Positions 17,539 through 25,908 of a stretch of 64,000 nt of DNA are shown here, piece by piece (the first letter of the stretch is position 1; each line of letters begins with the position of its first letter). Where the stretch lies: positions 1-64,000 of the forward strand of contig NZ_QGTG01000006.1 of assembly GCF_003182155.1 (NCBI RefSeq). Reading direction: 5' to 3'. The position numbers and the translations under genes were made by a program. Source of the DNA: Chitinophaga sp. S165 (lineage in GTDB: Bacteria > Bacteroidota > Bacteroidia > Chitinophagales > Chitinophagaceae). The notes under the pieces were generated by a model, which did no database searches, was not told the DNA's origin, and saw only the letters and a list, made by a program, of their open reading frames with translations.

Positions 17539-18981
17539 ATGCCACATACCGATATGAATATTAATGTACAAATACGTAAAAGCCTCCGGGCGCTATCCCT
17601 GTTGTTCTGCTCATTTGGAATAGCAGATCATGCATTCTCTCAGACGACAGATTCAGTAGGGACCGGTTATATGCCTGATGCCGCCGAAGAGTATTGGCCA
17701 GCACTTAAAAGTGAAGGTGCCGGTAAACCGGCTGATGTGTTCTCACGGCTGGGACATATTCCTATACGTAACAATAAAGGCTTTATTAGTCTCGGTGGGT
17801 CTTTAAGGGAGGTCTATGAGCGGTTTGATAATTATCTCTGGGGGATAGGGCCACAGGATAATAATGGTTATTTATTACATCGGATCTTATTACATGCTGA
17901 TGTTCACTATAATAAACACTTCAGGGTGTTTGGAGAACTTGAATCAAGTTTCCAGAGTGGCCGGAACGGTGGACCAAGACCAGTTCAGGATGTTAATAAA
18001 CTGGCGCTGACAGAGCTGTTTGCTGAATATGCCATCGAAACGGCAAATCAGACAGTATTGAAGTTCAGGATCGGAGAACAGGTGCTTCATTATGGTGTAG
18101 GCAGTCTGCTTGATATTCGCGATGCGAATGTTCATCGTTCATTTGTTGGTGGGAAAGTCATTATCGAAAAAGAGAATGACAGACTGGATGTTTTTGCTAT
18201 GGAATTGGTAAGAACAAATGAAGGCTTTTTTGACGATCAGATCGATCCTTCCCAGAAAATAGCAGGGGCTTGGTTCACGCATAACTATAAAGAGTCCTGG
18301 CTCCGTAAAATAGACCTGTTTTATCTTTTTACACACAGGAGCACAGCTACGTTTACACAGGGTGCCGGTAAGGAGAAAAGGAATACGATCGGTACAGGTC
18401 TGACTTTCGATAAGAACGGATGGTCAGCGTACACAGAAGGTGATCTTCAGTTAGGTAAATTCAATGGTGGCAATATTACTGCCTGGAAGTTGACACAAAC
18501 ATTGGGCTACCAGTTTTCGGGTAAGGGAGTCAAACCTAATGTGTCGCTGCAATCGGCTATTTCAAGTGGCGATAAAAATGCGGCAGGACCTTCGCTGCAA
18601 ACATTCAACCCGATCTATCCCAAAGCTATTTACTACGGATTTATTGATAACGCAGGAGCGGCGAACCTTATCCTGGTGCATCTGAGAACAGGAATACAGC
18701 CCTGCACAAAGGTTAATGTCACAGGTGGCTATTACCGGTTCTGGAGGAAGTCCCTGGGTGATGGAATTTACGGTCCTGGCGGAGGATATTTCTTACCGGC
18801 GTCGAACAGCGAACGTTCTGTAGGGCAAATGTTCGAACTGTTGGCTGCCTATCAGCATAATGCAAGATTCAGGCTAACAGCTATCGGCACGTATTATCAG
18901 CGGGGTGCTTTTTTGAAAGCGATTCCGGCAACAGCTCATGATATATGGTATACAGGCTTAAACGCAACGCTACATTTTTAA
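17539..18981 (+). CDS. Alginate-export-type outer-membrane beta-barrel
   Basis: A 480-residue exported protein. It has an N-terminal signal peptide (to about residue 35, ending HAFSQ), then a barrel with alternating hydrophobic and polar strands and a terminal strand ending in Phe (NATLHF). Segments such as FRVFGELESSFQSGRNGGP and LKFRIGEQVLHYGVGSLLDIRDA match the alginate-export (AlgE-like) porin family. It probably forms a substrate-specific outer-membrane channel; alginate itself is not implied. The ATG at 17539 follows a GTG at 17533; a start at 17554 is also possible. It is likely co-transcribed with the pirin gene, 45 bases downstream. Confidence 0.8.
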   Translation: MPHTDMNINVQIRKSLRALSLLFCSFGIADHAFSQTTDSVGTGYMPDAAEEYWPALKSEGAGKPADVFSRLGHIPIRNNKGFISLGGSLREVYERFDNYLWGIGPQDNNGYLLHRILLHADVHYNKHFRVFGELESSFQSGRNGGPRPVQDVNKLALTELFAEYAIETANQTVLKFRIGEQVLHYGVGSLLDIRDANVHRSFVGGKVIIEKENDRLDVFAMELVRTNEGFFDDQIDPSQKIAGAWFTHNYKESWLRKIDLFYLFTHRSTATFTQGAGKEKRNTIGTGLTFDKNGWSAYTEGDLQLGKFNGGNITAWKLTQTLGYQFSGKGVKPNVSLQSAISSGDKNAAGPSLQTFNPIYPKAIYYGFIDNAGAANLILVHLRTGIQPCTKVNVTGGYYRFWRKSLGDGIYGPGGGYFLPASNSERSVGQMFELLAAYQHNARFRLTAIGTYYQRGAFLKAIPATAHDIWYTGLNATLHF

Positions 18982-19026
18982 TAATAAATAAATCATCATC
19001 TATTATATCACCTAATAACCACAATT

Positions 19027-19791
19027 ATGCTTAATGTAATGTTATCTGATCTTAAAAGGTCCAGGATCGTGGAGCTTGCACAAACAGGAAATGCTTCTTT
19101 TACTGCTTTCAGAGCCAACAGAACTGAGTATGCGGGACTATTAAGCCCCATCATGGGTTTTGACGATTTCCGTCTCAGCAGTGACGTATTTGGCCCGCAC
19201 CAGCATCGTCATATGTCGGCGTTGAGCTATCTGTTTGATGATTCCGCACCGTATCACAACCAGGATTCCATGGGAACGGACTTAACGATCACTACCGGCA
19301 GTCTGTTATGGACATGGGCAGGAAGTGGTGTTACACATCACGAATATCCTGAAACCGCAAATACAAAAATTCACGGCCTCCAGTTATTCCTGGAAATCCC
19401 AGCCGAAACACGTAATCTGCCGCCTAAAAGTATTTTAATCCCGGCCGAACAGATGCCAAAGAAAGAGGTGGATGGTGTTAAAGTAAAAGTGGTATTAGGG
19501 TCGGCGGCAGGCATGGTGAACGAAACGCCGACACCGGAAAGGATCACCTTTCTTGATATGAACATAGCTGCAGGTAAGACTTTCTCACATCAGCTGCCGG
19601 CTGGCTGGAATGGTACGATCTATCTCCTGTCAGGCTCTCTTCATGTAGAAGCTTCTTCGGAAGGCTTTTCAATGGACGGCCATGAAACGGTTGCCATAGG
19701 TTTATCTGCAGAAGATACGCAGATCGTTTTAAGGGCTTATACCGATTGCCACTTATTATTTATCAGTGGCGTACCTGTTGTATCAGCATAG
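19027..19791 (+). CDS. Pirin family protein
   Basis: A 254-residue double cupin-fold protein. The N-terminal metal-site region is visible in GPHQHRHMSALSYLFD and in the later THHEYPE; HGLQLFLEIP is a typical pirin block. The C-terminal cupin half (about 145-250) includes the turn LPAGWNGTIYLLSGS. Pirins include quercetin dioxygenases and iron-binding regulators; the role here is not known. It follows the porin and ends in a strong terminator. Next to the AhpD-like, GMC and isochorismatase-like genes it fits a redox or aromatic-compound response. Confidence 0.88.
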   Translation: MLNVMLSDLKRSRIVELAQTGNASFTAFRANRTEYAGLLSPIMGFDDFRLSSDVFGPHQHRHMSALSYLFDDSAPYHNQDSMGTDLTITTGSLLWTWAGSGVTHHEYPETANTKIHGLQLFLEIPAETRNLPPKSILIPAEQMPKKEVDGVKVKVVLGSAAGMVNETPTPERITFLDMNIAAGKTFSHQLPAGWNGTIYLLSGSLHVEASSEGFSMDGHETVAIGLSAEDTQIVLRAYTDCHLLFISGVPVVSA

Positions 19792-19797
19792 GCGGCT

Positions 19798-19842
19798 GGC
19801 AGATTAAAGCGGCCGCCGGCCTGGGGACCGCTTTAATCTGCC
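19798..19842 (+). terminator. Terminator after the pirin gene
   Basis: GGCAGATTAAAGCGG pairs perfectly with CCGCTTTAATCTGCC around a 15-base GC-rich loop. The T run is weak. Confidence 0.7.
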
Positions 19843-19890
19843 TTAGTTAATTACCTCACATTTAAGTAGATAAGAAATATGTTCTAACTG

Positions 19891-19914
19891 AAAAATTAAG
19901 GTACCTTAATTTTT
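19891..19914. promoter_or_regulatory. Palindromic operator, site 4
   Basis: A perfect inverted repeat with 11-bp arms and a TA centre, core TTAAGGTACCTTAA, lies 53 bases upstream of the second Crp/Fnr gene. Its distance to the start is the same as at site 1, and only the two bases flanking the centre differ. Confidence 0.7.
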
Positions 19915-19966
19915 TATGTTGTTCAGGATCCTGAACTTTATTGCAACCCAATAAAGCTGCTTTAAT

Positions 19967-20575
19967 ATGGATTTTGAACGTTTTCTTTCGACCATACGCC
20001 GACATGCGCAACTTTCTGAGTCAGAGGAAATGAAACTCTGTTCTTTATTGAGCATTAAGACGCTTAAGCGTAAGGAATTACTGGTACGTGCAGGCGACGA
20101 TGGCCGCCATGAATATTTTGTAAATAAAGGCTGTTTAAGGACCTATTATGTCGACGAGAAAGGAGTGGAGCATAACACTTACTTTGCAATAGAAGGTTAT
20201 TGGGTATCCGATATTTACAGCAGGACATTTAACGCTCCGGCACTTTGTAATATCGTTGCGCTGGAAGACTGTGAGTTGGTGCATATATCTAACATGGCAT
20301 TAGAATGTTTTTTGAAAGATGTACCGGGTCTTGAACGTTTTTTCCGCATTTCATATCAGAATTCGCTGGCGACGATCCACCTCAAACAGATACAGTTGTT
20401 GTCGATGAGTGGTTGTGAACGATATAATTATTTCAGGACAAAATACCCGGAACTGGACATGCGCATCCCGCAAAAACATATTGCCAGCTACCTGGGTTTC
20501 ACGCCGGAGTTTTTCAATACAGTCCGCTCAAAGGCGATACGTGCTAATAGCGGCAAAGTCCCCCGTCTCTTATAA
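19967..20575 (+). CDS. Crp/Fnr family transcriptional regulator, paralogue 2
   Basis: A 202-residue regulator of the same length and domain plan as paralogue 1 at 13534: beta-roll sensor with LLVRAGDDGRHEYFVNKGCLRTYYVDEKGVEHN, and a C-terminal recognition segment RIPQKHIASYLGFTPEFFNTVRSKAIR. The DNA-contacting end is nearly the same in both, which fits shared operators, while the sensor halves differ more. It has a copy of the palindrome 53 bases upstream and is followed after 42 bases by the DUF302/toxin-like fusion gene, probably in one transcript. Confidence 0.9.
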   Translation: MDFERFLSTIRRHAQLSESEEMKLCSLLSIKTLKRKELLVRAGDDGRHEYFVNKGCLRTYYVDEKGVEHNTYFAIEGYWVSDIYSRTFNAPALCNIVALEDCELVHISNMALECFLKDVPGLERFFRISYQNSLATIHLKQIQLLSMSGCERYNYFRTKYPELDMRIPQKHIASYLGFTPEFFNTVRSKAIRANSGKVPRLL

Positions 20576-20617
20576 TAAGATTAAGCCATTTCCCGTTTAA
20601 TATTTTAAAGTATTGTC

Positions 20618-21304
20618 ATGACCACCCCCGCAGGAGTTACGGTCCGCAAAAGCCAATATACCGTAAGGGAAACGATAGACCGCTTACAGGTTGCGTTGGA
20701 ACAGCATAATGTAACTATATATTCAAGGATAGATCAGCAACAGGAATTGCAAAAGGCCGGGCTGGTCAAGATTGATAATTTTCGTACCGTTGTATCGAAC
20801 GCCTCTGGAGATGAGCATACGCTAAAATCATCTATTCAGGCTATGGAGAAAGCAGATGAGTTATTGGAGGCCGGCCATACACCTAAAGGCTTGCGCTTTG
20901 AAGACAAAAAGGAACCAACTCCTGGATCGAATACGAAATATGATGTAGACTTGGGAATAAGAAAAAGTGCACCTGTAGAAGGACAGGAATCATATCTGGA
21001 GGCATATCAATTCAAAACGAATGATGGTCCGTTGAGTAAGGGCAAAATAGAAGGTGCGGCTAAGCAATTATATGATGCGCGTGCCGATAAGAGGATTGTA
21101 GAGCTGATATTAGTAGAAGCTGATGATCTGGCTAATATTGAAAAGGATGAAAAGATATTACGGGAGTTAAAACATCAGCTTTATGCAAAAGGAGAAAATT
21201 CTTCAAACAACGTAATAATTGATGAGTTTCATTTTATATTTTCAAATGGCGAGAAGATAAAGGTGATTTGGAACGGTGAAAAAGTTGAGTTTATAAAATT
21301 TTAA
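20618..21304 (+). CDS. Truncated DUF302 domain fused to a toxin-like C-terminus
   Basis: A 228-residue protein with two unlike parts. Residues 1-50 (YTVRETIDRLQVALEQ, TIYSRIDQQQELQKAGL) match the start of DUF302 proteins, which normally run to about 130-140 residues. After about nucleotide 20768 the DUF302 pattern stops, and the rest resembles the variable C-terminal module of a polymorphic toxin. YDVDLG (D109, D111) and LEAYQFK (E128, Q131, K133), then a helix, fit a PD-(D/E)xK-like nuclease core with a QxK variant. The later part is more AT-rich than the neighbours. Its start follows the Crp/Fnr gene closely, and an immunity-like gene follows after 4 bases. Toxin function is inference. Confidence 0.6.
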   Translation: MTTPAGVTVRKSQYTVRETIDRLQVALEQHNVTIYSRIDQQQELQKAGLVKIDNFRTVVSNASGDEHTLKSSIQAMEKADELLEAGHTPKGLRFEDKKEPTPGSNTKYDVDLGIRKSAPVEGQESYLEAYQFKTNDGPLSKGKIEGAAKQLYDARADKRIVELILVEADDLANIEKDEKILRELKHQLYAKGENSSNNVIIDEFHFIFSNGEKIKVIWNGEKVEFIKF

Positions 21305-21308
21305 GTAT

Positions 21309-21956
21309 ATGATTAGAGATTGTGGCCGTTGGCACTTCGATGGAATATATTATGAGAACCATAATGAAAGTTATCCTGCGATTAGAGAAAGTATGAGGAT
21401 CTTAATGGAAAATCTCATTTCATCTAAGATATTAATTCCTAAAAGATTGACTGGTGGTATGTCTTTAGAGTATGATACAGTCGATGAATTATTGGATCAG
21501 GTAGAAGCATTCTATCTGAAGGATGCATCGGAGTTTGATATTGAAGGCGACACAATAATGTATACGCCCAATGGAGAGCAAACAAGTAGTAACTTAGTCA
21601 GTATTGAAAACTTTAGAATCTCAGAGCAACATTTTGTTTTTGTTGTGAAAACTGATTATTGGTTGCCTATGACAATGATTAGTGAGGTTTTTGATTTTAA
21701 GTGGAATCTTGAGCTATATAAGCTGAACTACTTTAGGATACCTATTTTTCTTAAAAGGTTAGACAAAGAACTGGGCTGGGAAAATGAGGAATTGTTACTT
21801 GAAGAGAATTGGTTTGTATCCACTCAGGCTGGTTATGATTTCTTTTTGAGAGAGAGTATGATCACCAGGGCATATGAGGAAAATCCTAATCCAGACTTCG
21901 ATCTGAACGCTTATGTGGATGCGATAAAAATGGCTAAAGAGCAGCACTCCCGATGA
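21309..21956 (+). CDS. Hypothetical protein, candidate immunity protein
   Basis: A 215-residue acidic cytosolic protein that I do not recognise. It has no signal peptide or membrane segment. It starts 4 bases after the toxin-like gene stop and ends at a strong terminator, so the two are translationally close and share a transcript. The position, acidity and AT-rich codon use are typical of immunity genes that follow polymorphic-toxin tips. Aromatic-rich segments such as KTDYWLPMTMISEVFDFKWNLELYKLNYF suggest a beta-sheet core. The immunity role rests on context only. Confidence 0.6.
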   Translation: MIRDCGRWHFDGIYYENHNESYPAIRESMRILMENLISSKILIPKRLTGGMSLEYDTVDELLDQVEAFYLKDASEFDIEGDTIMYTPNGEQTSSNLVSIENFRISEQHFVFVVKTDYWLPMTMISEVFDFKWNLELYKLNYFRIPIFLKRLDKELGWENEELLLEENWFVSTQAGYDFFLRESMITRAYEENPNPDFDLNAYVDAIKMAKEQHSR

Positions 21957-21968
21957 AATTACATATAC

Positions 21969-22007
21969 AGCAAAGCCACTGGATGATTGTTGTTCAGTGG
22001 CTTTGCT
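21969..22007 (+). terminator. Terminator after the candidate immunity gene
   Basis: AGCAAAGCCACTG pairs perfectly with CAGTGGCTTTGCT, 13 bp with a 13-base loop. Confidence 0.8.
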
Positions 22008-22108
22008 ATGTTAATTGGAGTATTTATTTGGTCTTTTCAACAGTAAAGTTTTCAGCTCCTGAATTTTTGAACTATACCTGGATATCTTAGTAACCGTTTT
22101 CGTAAAGT

Positions 22109-23056
22109 ATGAACTTATATAAAATAGACCTTAATCCGAATGTGTTATCCAGAACGCTGACACCTTTTGTTTATACCTATGCGGATGATCGAAAAGATGT
22201 GGGCGCAAAAACAGCAATAAGTGGTTTGCTTTATATCATGTCCACGCTCAAACGGTTGCCTGAACGCATGGAAAAGATATTTAAGGAGGGTGGGTTTAAT
22301 TATAATAACCATGGGTGTACGTTTATGTATTATTCCGGTGATACCATCTACTGCGATGAGGGAACTGTAGAAATCTCTACACTTATTCAAAGTACATTGT
22401 TAAGTGAAAGGCAGTTTTATGAAGTTCTGCTCCAAATAGTAGAAAAAGCACTAGAGGCCTGGGCTGATCCTCAATTTAAAAAGGAGGCTGGATTAACAGA
22501 TGAATGGGAAGTTGCAATTAGAAACACTATTCCAGTGTTAAACGAAAAAATTGCTGATGCACATTATCCGGAAGTGAAGCAAATGCCGTTAAAGAAAAAT
22601 CTGTATGTCATTTCCTTTAAAGAAGGTGATAATGTAAATGAAGAGCAGCCTTTTGTTATTACTCATATTTTCGAGAACAGGATTGAAGAAGATTCGGCTA
22701 TCCAGATTTTTCGGGACATTTTCATAAAGGATGTTCTGGTGTTCGTTGAAAATGTATTGCAGGGAACCAATTACAGTTCAGGAAACAACGGGTTCATATA
22801 TGGTCCATACATAACCGATGATATCGTTTGGGTAGATGAAGGCATCGTTGAAATGTATAATGAAAATGAAACTATAGGATTTTCATATCGTCAATTTTAC
22901 CTGCTAACTATGCACCTGGCAGAAAAGGCACTGGAGGCAATGAATCATTTTGACTTAAAGGCGAAGGGAATAGTTGATGATAATTGGGAAACGAGCATTC
23001 AACATTCTATTCTTTTACTAAAGAAAAAGTTCGACTTTCATAACCGGACAGTGTGA
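22109..23056 (+). CDS. Hypothetical protein with internal duplication
   Basis: A 315-residue protein of unknown function made of two copies of a domain of about 150 residues. DEGTVEI at 83 matches DEGIVEM at 242, RQFYEVLLQIVEKALEA at 101 matches RQFYLLTMHLAEKALEA at 260, and TDEWEVAIRNTI at 130 matches DDNWETSIQHSI at 289, giving an offset of 159. It is cytosolic, acidic and AT-rich like the preceding gene. It lies after a terminator, so it has its own promoter. A second immunity or orphan immunity protein is a reasonable guess from position, but no family is recognised. Confidence 0.65.
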   Translation: MNLYKIDLNPNVLSRTLTPFVYTYADDRKDVGAKTAISGLLYIMSTLKRLPERMEKIFKEGGFNYNNHGCTFMYYSGDTIYCDEGTVEISTLIQSTLLSERQFYEVLLQIVEKALEAWADPQFKKEAGLTDEWEVAIRNTIPVLNEKIADAHYPEVKQMPLKKNLYVISFKEGDNVNEEQPFVITHIFENRIEEDSAIQIFRDIFIKDVLVFVENVLQGTNYSSGNNGFIYGPYITDDIVWVDEGIVEMYNENETIGFSYRQFYLLTMHLAEKALEAMNHFDLKAKGIVDDNWETSIQHSILLLKKKFDFHNRTV

Positions 23057-23120
23057 AACGCATCAGGGGGCTATCGCTAAAGAGCTGTATCCCCATTAAA
23101 AAATAAACACAAGCTAAAAG

Positions 23121-23153
23121 CAAAGGGCTGGCCTCGATATGGCCAGCCCTTTG
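23121..23153. terminator. Bidirectional terminator
   Basis: CAAAGGGCTGGCC pairs perfectly with GGCCAGCCCTTTG around a seven-base loop, between convergent genes. Confidence 0.85.
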
Positions 23154-23178
23154 TAAATATTTATAGCCGTTTTAAAGA

Positions 23179-23718
23179 CTATCTTTCCGCTAATAAACTC
23201 GCTGCCTTTTCCAGATGATCTTTTATCATAATATTCATCTGATTCCGCGTTTCAGGATCCTCAGCATAGTCTTCAGAAGAACTAACTGTTGTAGAAACTG
23301 ATTCCAACACTTCCGGCAAACTGTCAGCATCATTACCGGTGATGATCTCAACCAGATCAAGAATAACTCTGTAGAGGTAAATAGGAGGTACGACAGCACG
23401 GTCATCTGCGTAAATGCCGAATTCGTGAGAAATGCCGCCTTTAGTTGATATCACTGAAACTGTAGTTTCGAAAAGCGCCTCCGGAGCAGCTTCGCCATCC
23501 TCTTCTTCCCAATCCTGCTCGTCTGCGTTAATCTCAACTGTTTCTTCTGATTCTTCGGATTCTTCATCCTCTTCTTCAGGGTCATACTGCCATTCAGACA
23601 AAACGACGATAATACCCTGCTTCAGCATGTTGTTCGTGAAAGCGTAGCTTATCTGAGAGCCTTCTTCATCGGTATACGATAGAAATTCTATCCCTTTTTT
23701 AGCTAATAGTTTTTCCAT
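23179..23718 (-). CDS. Hypothetical acidic cytosolic protein
   Basis: A 179-residue protein of unknown family. An N-terminal domain (about 1-45, beta-rich) is separated from a second one (about 80-175) by a strongly acidic linker at about residues 46-78, made mostly of Glu, Asp and Ser. The Ser/Glu-rich linker explains the open frame on the opposite strand. There is no signal peptide, membrane segment or catalytic motif. It is monocistronic, preceded by its own AT-rich intergenic region and ending at a shared terminator. Confidence 0.7.
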   Translation of the reverse strand: MEKLLAKKGIEFLSYTDEEGSQISYAFTNNMLKQGIIVVLSEWQYDPEEEDEESEESEETVEINADEQDWEEEDGEAAPEALFETTVSVISTKGGISHEFGIYADDRAVVPPIYLYRVILDLVEIITGNDADSLPEVLESVSTTVSSSEDYAEDPETRNQMNIMIKDHLEKAASLLAER

Positions 23719-23832
23719 TGCCTTGAATTTTGGCTGCCAATATAATATTTTATTGGTATATGAAGCATGCTGACAGACCCATACAAGCCAAATTTATCAG
23801 ACCGGCTTCGTACAATTGCAGGTTTTTATAGA

Positions 23833-24330
23833 TTAAACCTGCTCCCGTATATATCTAACAGCAACACTATTATAAAAATAAACAGTAAGACCAAGTTTTG
23901 CATATTGATATACAGAGATGTTCCGGCCACTTTCCACTAGTTCAGAAACCTTTTCTGGTTTGCCAACTTTCTCAATAAGATAAAGGTCTGTTAGTTTACC
24001 TTCTTTCACCATAGTGCGGATATCTTCAAAAAAGTAATTGGACCCTTTATATTTCTCAGCTTTGAATTTATTCAGGAGCAGGGGTACTTTAGCCTTTGTG
24101 GCTGCGTCTACAAATAAAGGTTTGCCGGACAATTGCTCGTAAATTACTACACCAAACGCCGAGCCAATAGTTGTTGCATAGATGCCGGTAAACTTATAAC
24201 CTTTTTTCTCTGCTATTTGATTAACACTGCAATTGGTACAGATAGTGTCGCCTGCAAGTGTGCGGAGCTGCGCATTGGCAGTTAGGGATAGTAAGAATGC
24301 AGCTGCTGCAATCATTGTGAGTTTCTTCAT
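23833..24330 (-). CDS. Hypothetical secreted protein
   Basis: A 165-residue protein with a clear signal peptide (residues 1-20, MKKLTMIAAAAFLLSLTANA then Q). The mature part starts with a CTNC pair, and the rest is a compact alpha/beta domain without recognised motifs. It is probably periplasmic. It lies between the acidic protein gene and tRNA-Leu, and no operon partner is evident. Confidence 0.7.
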   Translation of the reverse strand: MKKLTMIAAAAFLLSLTANAQLRTLAGDTICTNCSVNQIAEKKGYKFTGIYATTIGSAFGVVIYEQLSGKPLFVDAATKAKVPLLLNKFKAEKYKGSNYFFEDIRTMVKEGKLTDLYLIEKVGKPEKVSELVESGRNISVYQYAKLGLTVYFYNSVAVRYIREQV

Positions 24331-24467
24331 GATCTGTTTATATTATGAACATTCGGGTTATTATATTAGTCGGTGGTGATACTATCGGTAATGTGATAAT
24401 TGAATTGCTATATTATTCAACAATGATTGTCCCTATTTTGGCTCCCTGTGACGTGGTTAAAATAACA

Positions 24468-24491
24468 AAACCCGCTCATCAGAGCGGGTTT
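24468..24491 (-). terminator. Terminator of tRNA-Leu
   Basis: AAACCCGCTC pairs perfectly with GAGCGGGTTT around a four-base loop. Read on the minus strand it is followed by a T-rich run, ten bases after the tRNA end. Confidence 0.8.
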
Positions 24492-24500
24492 ATGTTTTCG

Positions 24501-24584
24501 TGCGGAAGAGGAGATTCGAACTCCCAAGCCCTTTCAGGCACTACCACCTCAAAGTAGCGCGTCTACCAATTTCGCCACCTCCGC
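24501..24584 (-). tRNA. tRNA-Leu (anticodon GAG)
   Basis: An 84-nt type II tRNA on the minus strand. The acceptor GCGGAGG pairs with CTTCCGC, the D arm holds TTGGTAGAC, the anticodon arm is CTACT-TTGAGGT-GGTAG with GAG in the loop, a long variable arm follows, and the T arm has GTTCGAATC. No CCA is encoded. Confidence 0.95.
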
Positions 24585-24649
24585 AGGTCTGAAGTGGGTG
24601 CAAATTTAATTGCTTTTTGATAATGAACAAATTTAATTAATAACTATTA

Positions 24650-25798
24650 TCATTTTCTGAGCAAAATTCTGAAAGTCGTACCCTTGTTAAGCTCGGATGA
24701 ACGCACTGTGAGCCTGCCTTTATGGTACTCTTCTATAATACGTTTTGCTAATGAAAGACCAAGTCCCCAGCCTCGTTTTTTTGTACTGAAGCCCGGTTTG
24801 AAGACTTTTTCGAAGTTCGCTTTCGGGATGCCTTTACCACTATCTGCGATGTCGATGATGATATTGGCCGGGTGATTTTCTATATAAACATCAATAGTTC
24901 CTTTTCCTTCCATGGCATCCAGTGCATTCTTCAGCAGGTTTTCAATGACCCAGTCAAATAATGCGGGCGAGATCATGGCGGGAATTTCATGTTCCTGGCA
25001 ATGGAGGGTGAGGACTACTTTCTGAGGCGATCGTTTCCGGATGTAGGTCACCATGCTCTCTACCTGGTTGACCACATCACGCTCTTCCAGTTGCGGCACG
25101 CTGCCTATCTTGGAGAAACGTTCAGTAATGAGCTTCAGCCTGTCCACATCTTTTCTTAGTTCGGTGGCGACGAGTTCATTAGCCTCATTGTCTTTGAGGA
25201 TCTCTATCCAGGCCTCTATGGAAGACAAAGGTGTTCCCAGCTGGTGGGCAGTTTCTTTGGCCATTCCGACCCATAGGAGGTTCTGGACGGCACGGTTGGA
25301 AGTAGATAGCGCCACCAGTACAATGCTGATAAAGAGGGCCACTACAATAAGTTGTATGTAGGGGTAGTAGCGTACCTGTTTGAGGATCAGGGAATCTCCG
25401 TAGTAAATATAGTTATAGAGGTTATTCTTTGCATCGATCTCCATGATGAAAGGAGGGTGCTGGTTCTTGAAAGTGGCCAGTTCTTCTTCCATGTATTTCG
25501 GATTGCCGGAAAGCTTGGTGGTATCGAGGTTACGGGAATCGATGATATGGCCGTTCTCATTTGTGATAATAACGGGAATGCTGGTATTATTTGTAATGAT
25601 CTCGACGGCCAGGTTAAGGTTTGCTTCGTCGGAAGCCTGGAGCAATTCACGGTTAGCGGCCACCCAGGTAGCCACTTTTTTTGTTTCTTCTTCTTCCAGT
25701 TTGCTGGCGATGCTGCTTACATACCAGATCGTACCTACAATGATAATCACTGCGGTAGATACCAGTACGAACTTCCAGCCTATGACCTGTTTAAACAT
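24650..25798 (-). CDS. Membrane sensor histidine kinase
   Basis: A 382-residue histidine kinase. Two membrane segments (about residues 10-30 and 147-166) bracket a periplasmic sensor domain of about 115 residues. The HisKA box ETAHQLGTPLSSIEAW has its phospho-acceptor at H185. The ATPase domain shows an N box (ENLLKNALDAM), a G1 box (DIADSGKGIP) and a G2 box (GWGLGLSLAKRI). No response regulator is adjacent, so its partner is unknown. It diverges from the glycosyltransferase gene. Confidence 0.92.
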   Translation of the reverse strand: MFKQVIGWKFVLVSTAVIIIVGTIWYVSSIASKLEEEETKKVATWVAANRELLQASDEANLNLAVEIITNNTSIPVIITNENGHIIDSRNLDTTKLSGNPKYMEEELATFKNQHPPFIMEIDAKNNLYNYIYYGDSLILKQVRYYPYIQLIVVALFISIVLVALSTSNRAVQNLLWVGMAKETAHQLGTPLSSIEAWIEILKDNEANELVATELRKDVDRLKLITERFSKIGSVPQLEERDVVNQVESMVTYIRKRSPQKVVLTLHCQEHEIPAMISPALFDWVIENLLKNALDAMEGKGTIDVYIENHPANIIIDIADSGKGIPKANFEKVFKPGFSTKKRGWGLGLSLAKRIIEEYHKGRLTVRSSELNKGTTFRILLRK

Positions 25799-25908
25799 AC
25801 TTGGCGTCTAAATTAAGCATAAAGCGCAATTAGTGTGAAGGTGGTCCGAAGCTATAATAATTTGTTGCATATTTGTAACGCAAAAATTATTATTCACGCG
25901 TAAAGAAA

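Noticed and set aside
23432..23647. Serine-rich plus-strand frame
   Set aside because: It is the antisense of the acidic Glu/Asp linker in the gene at 23179.
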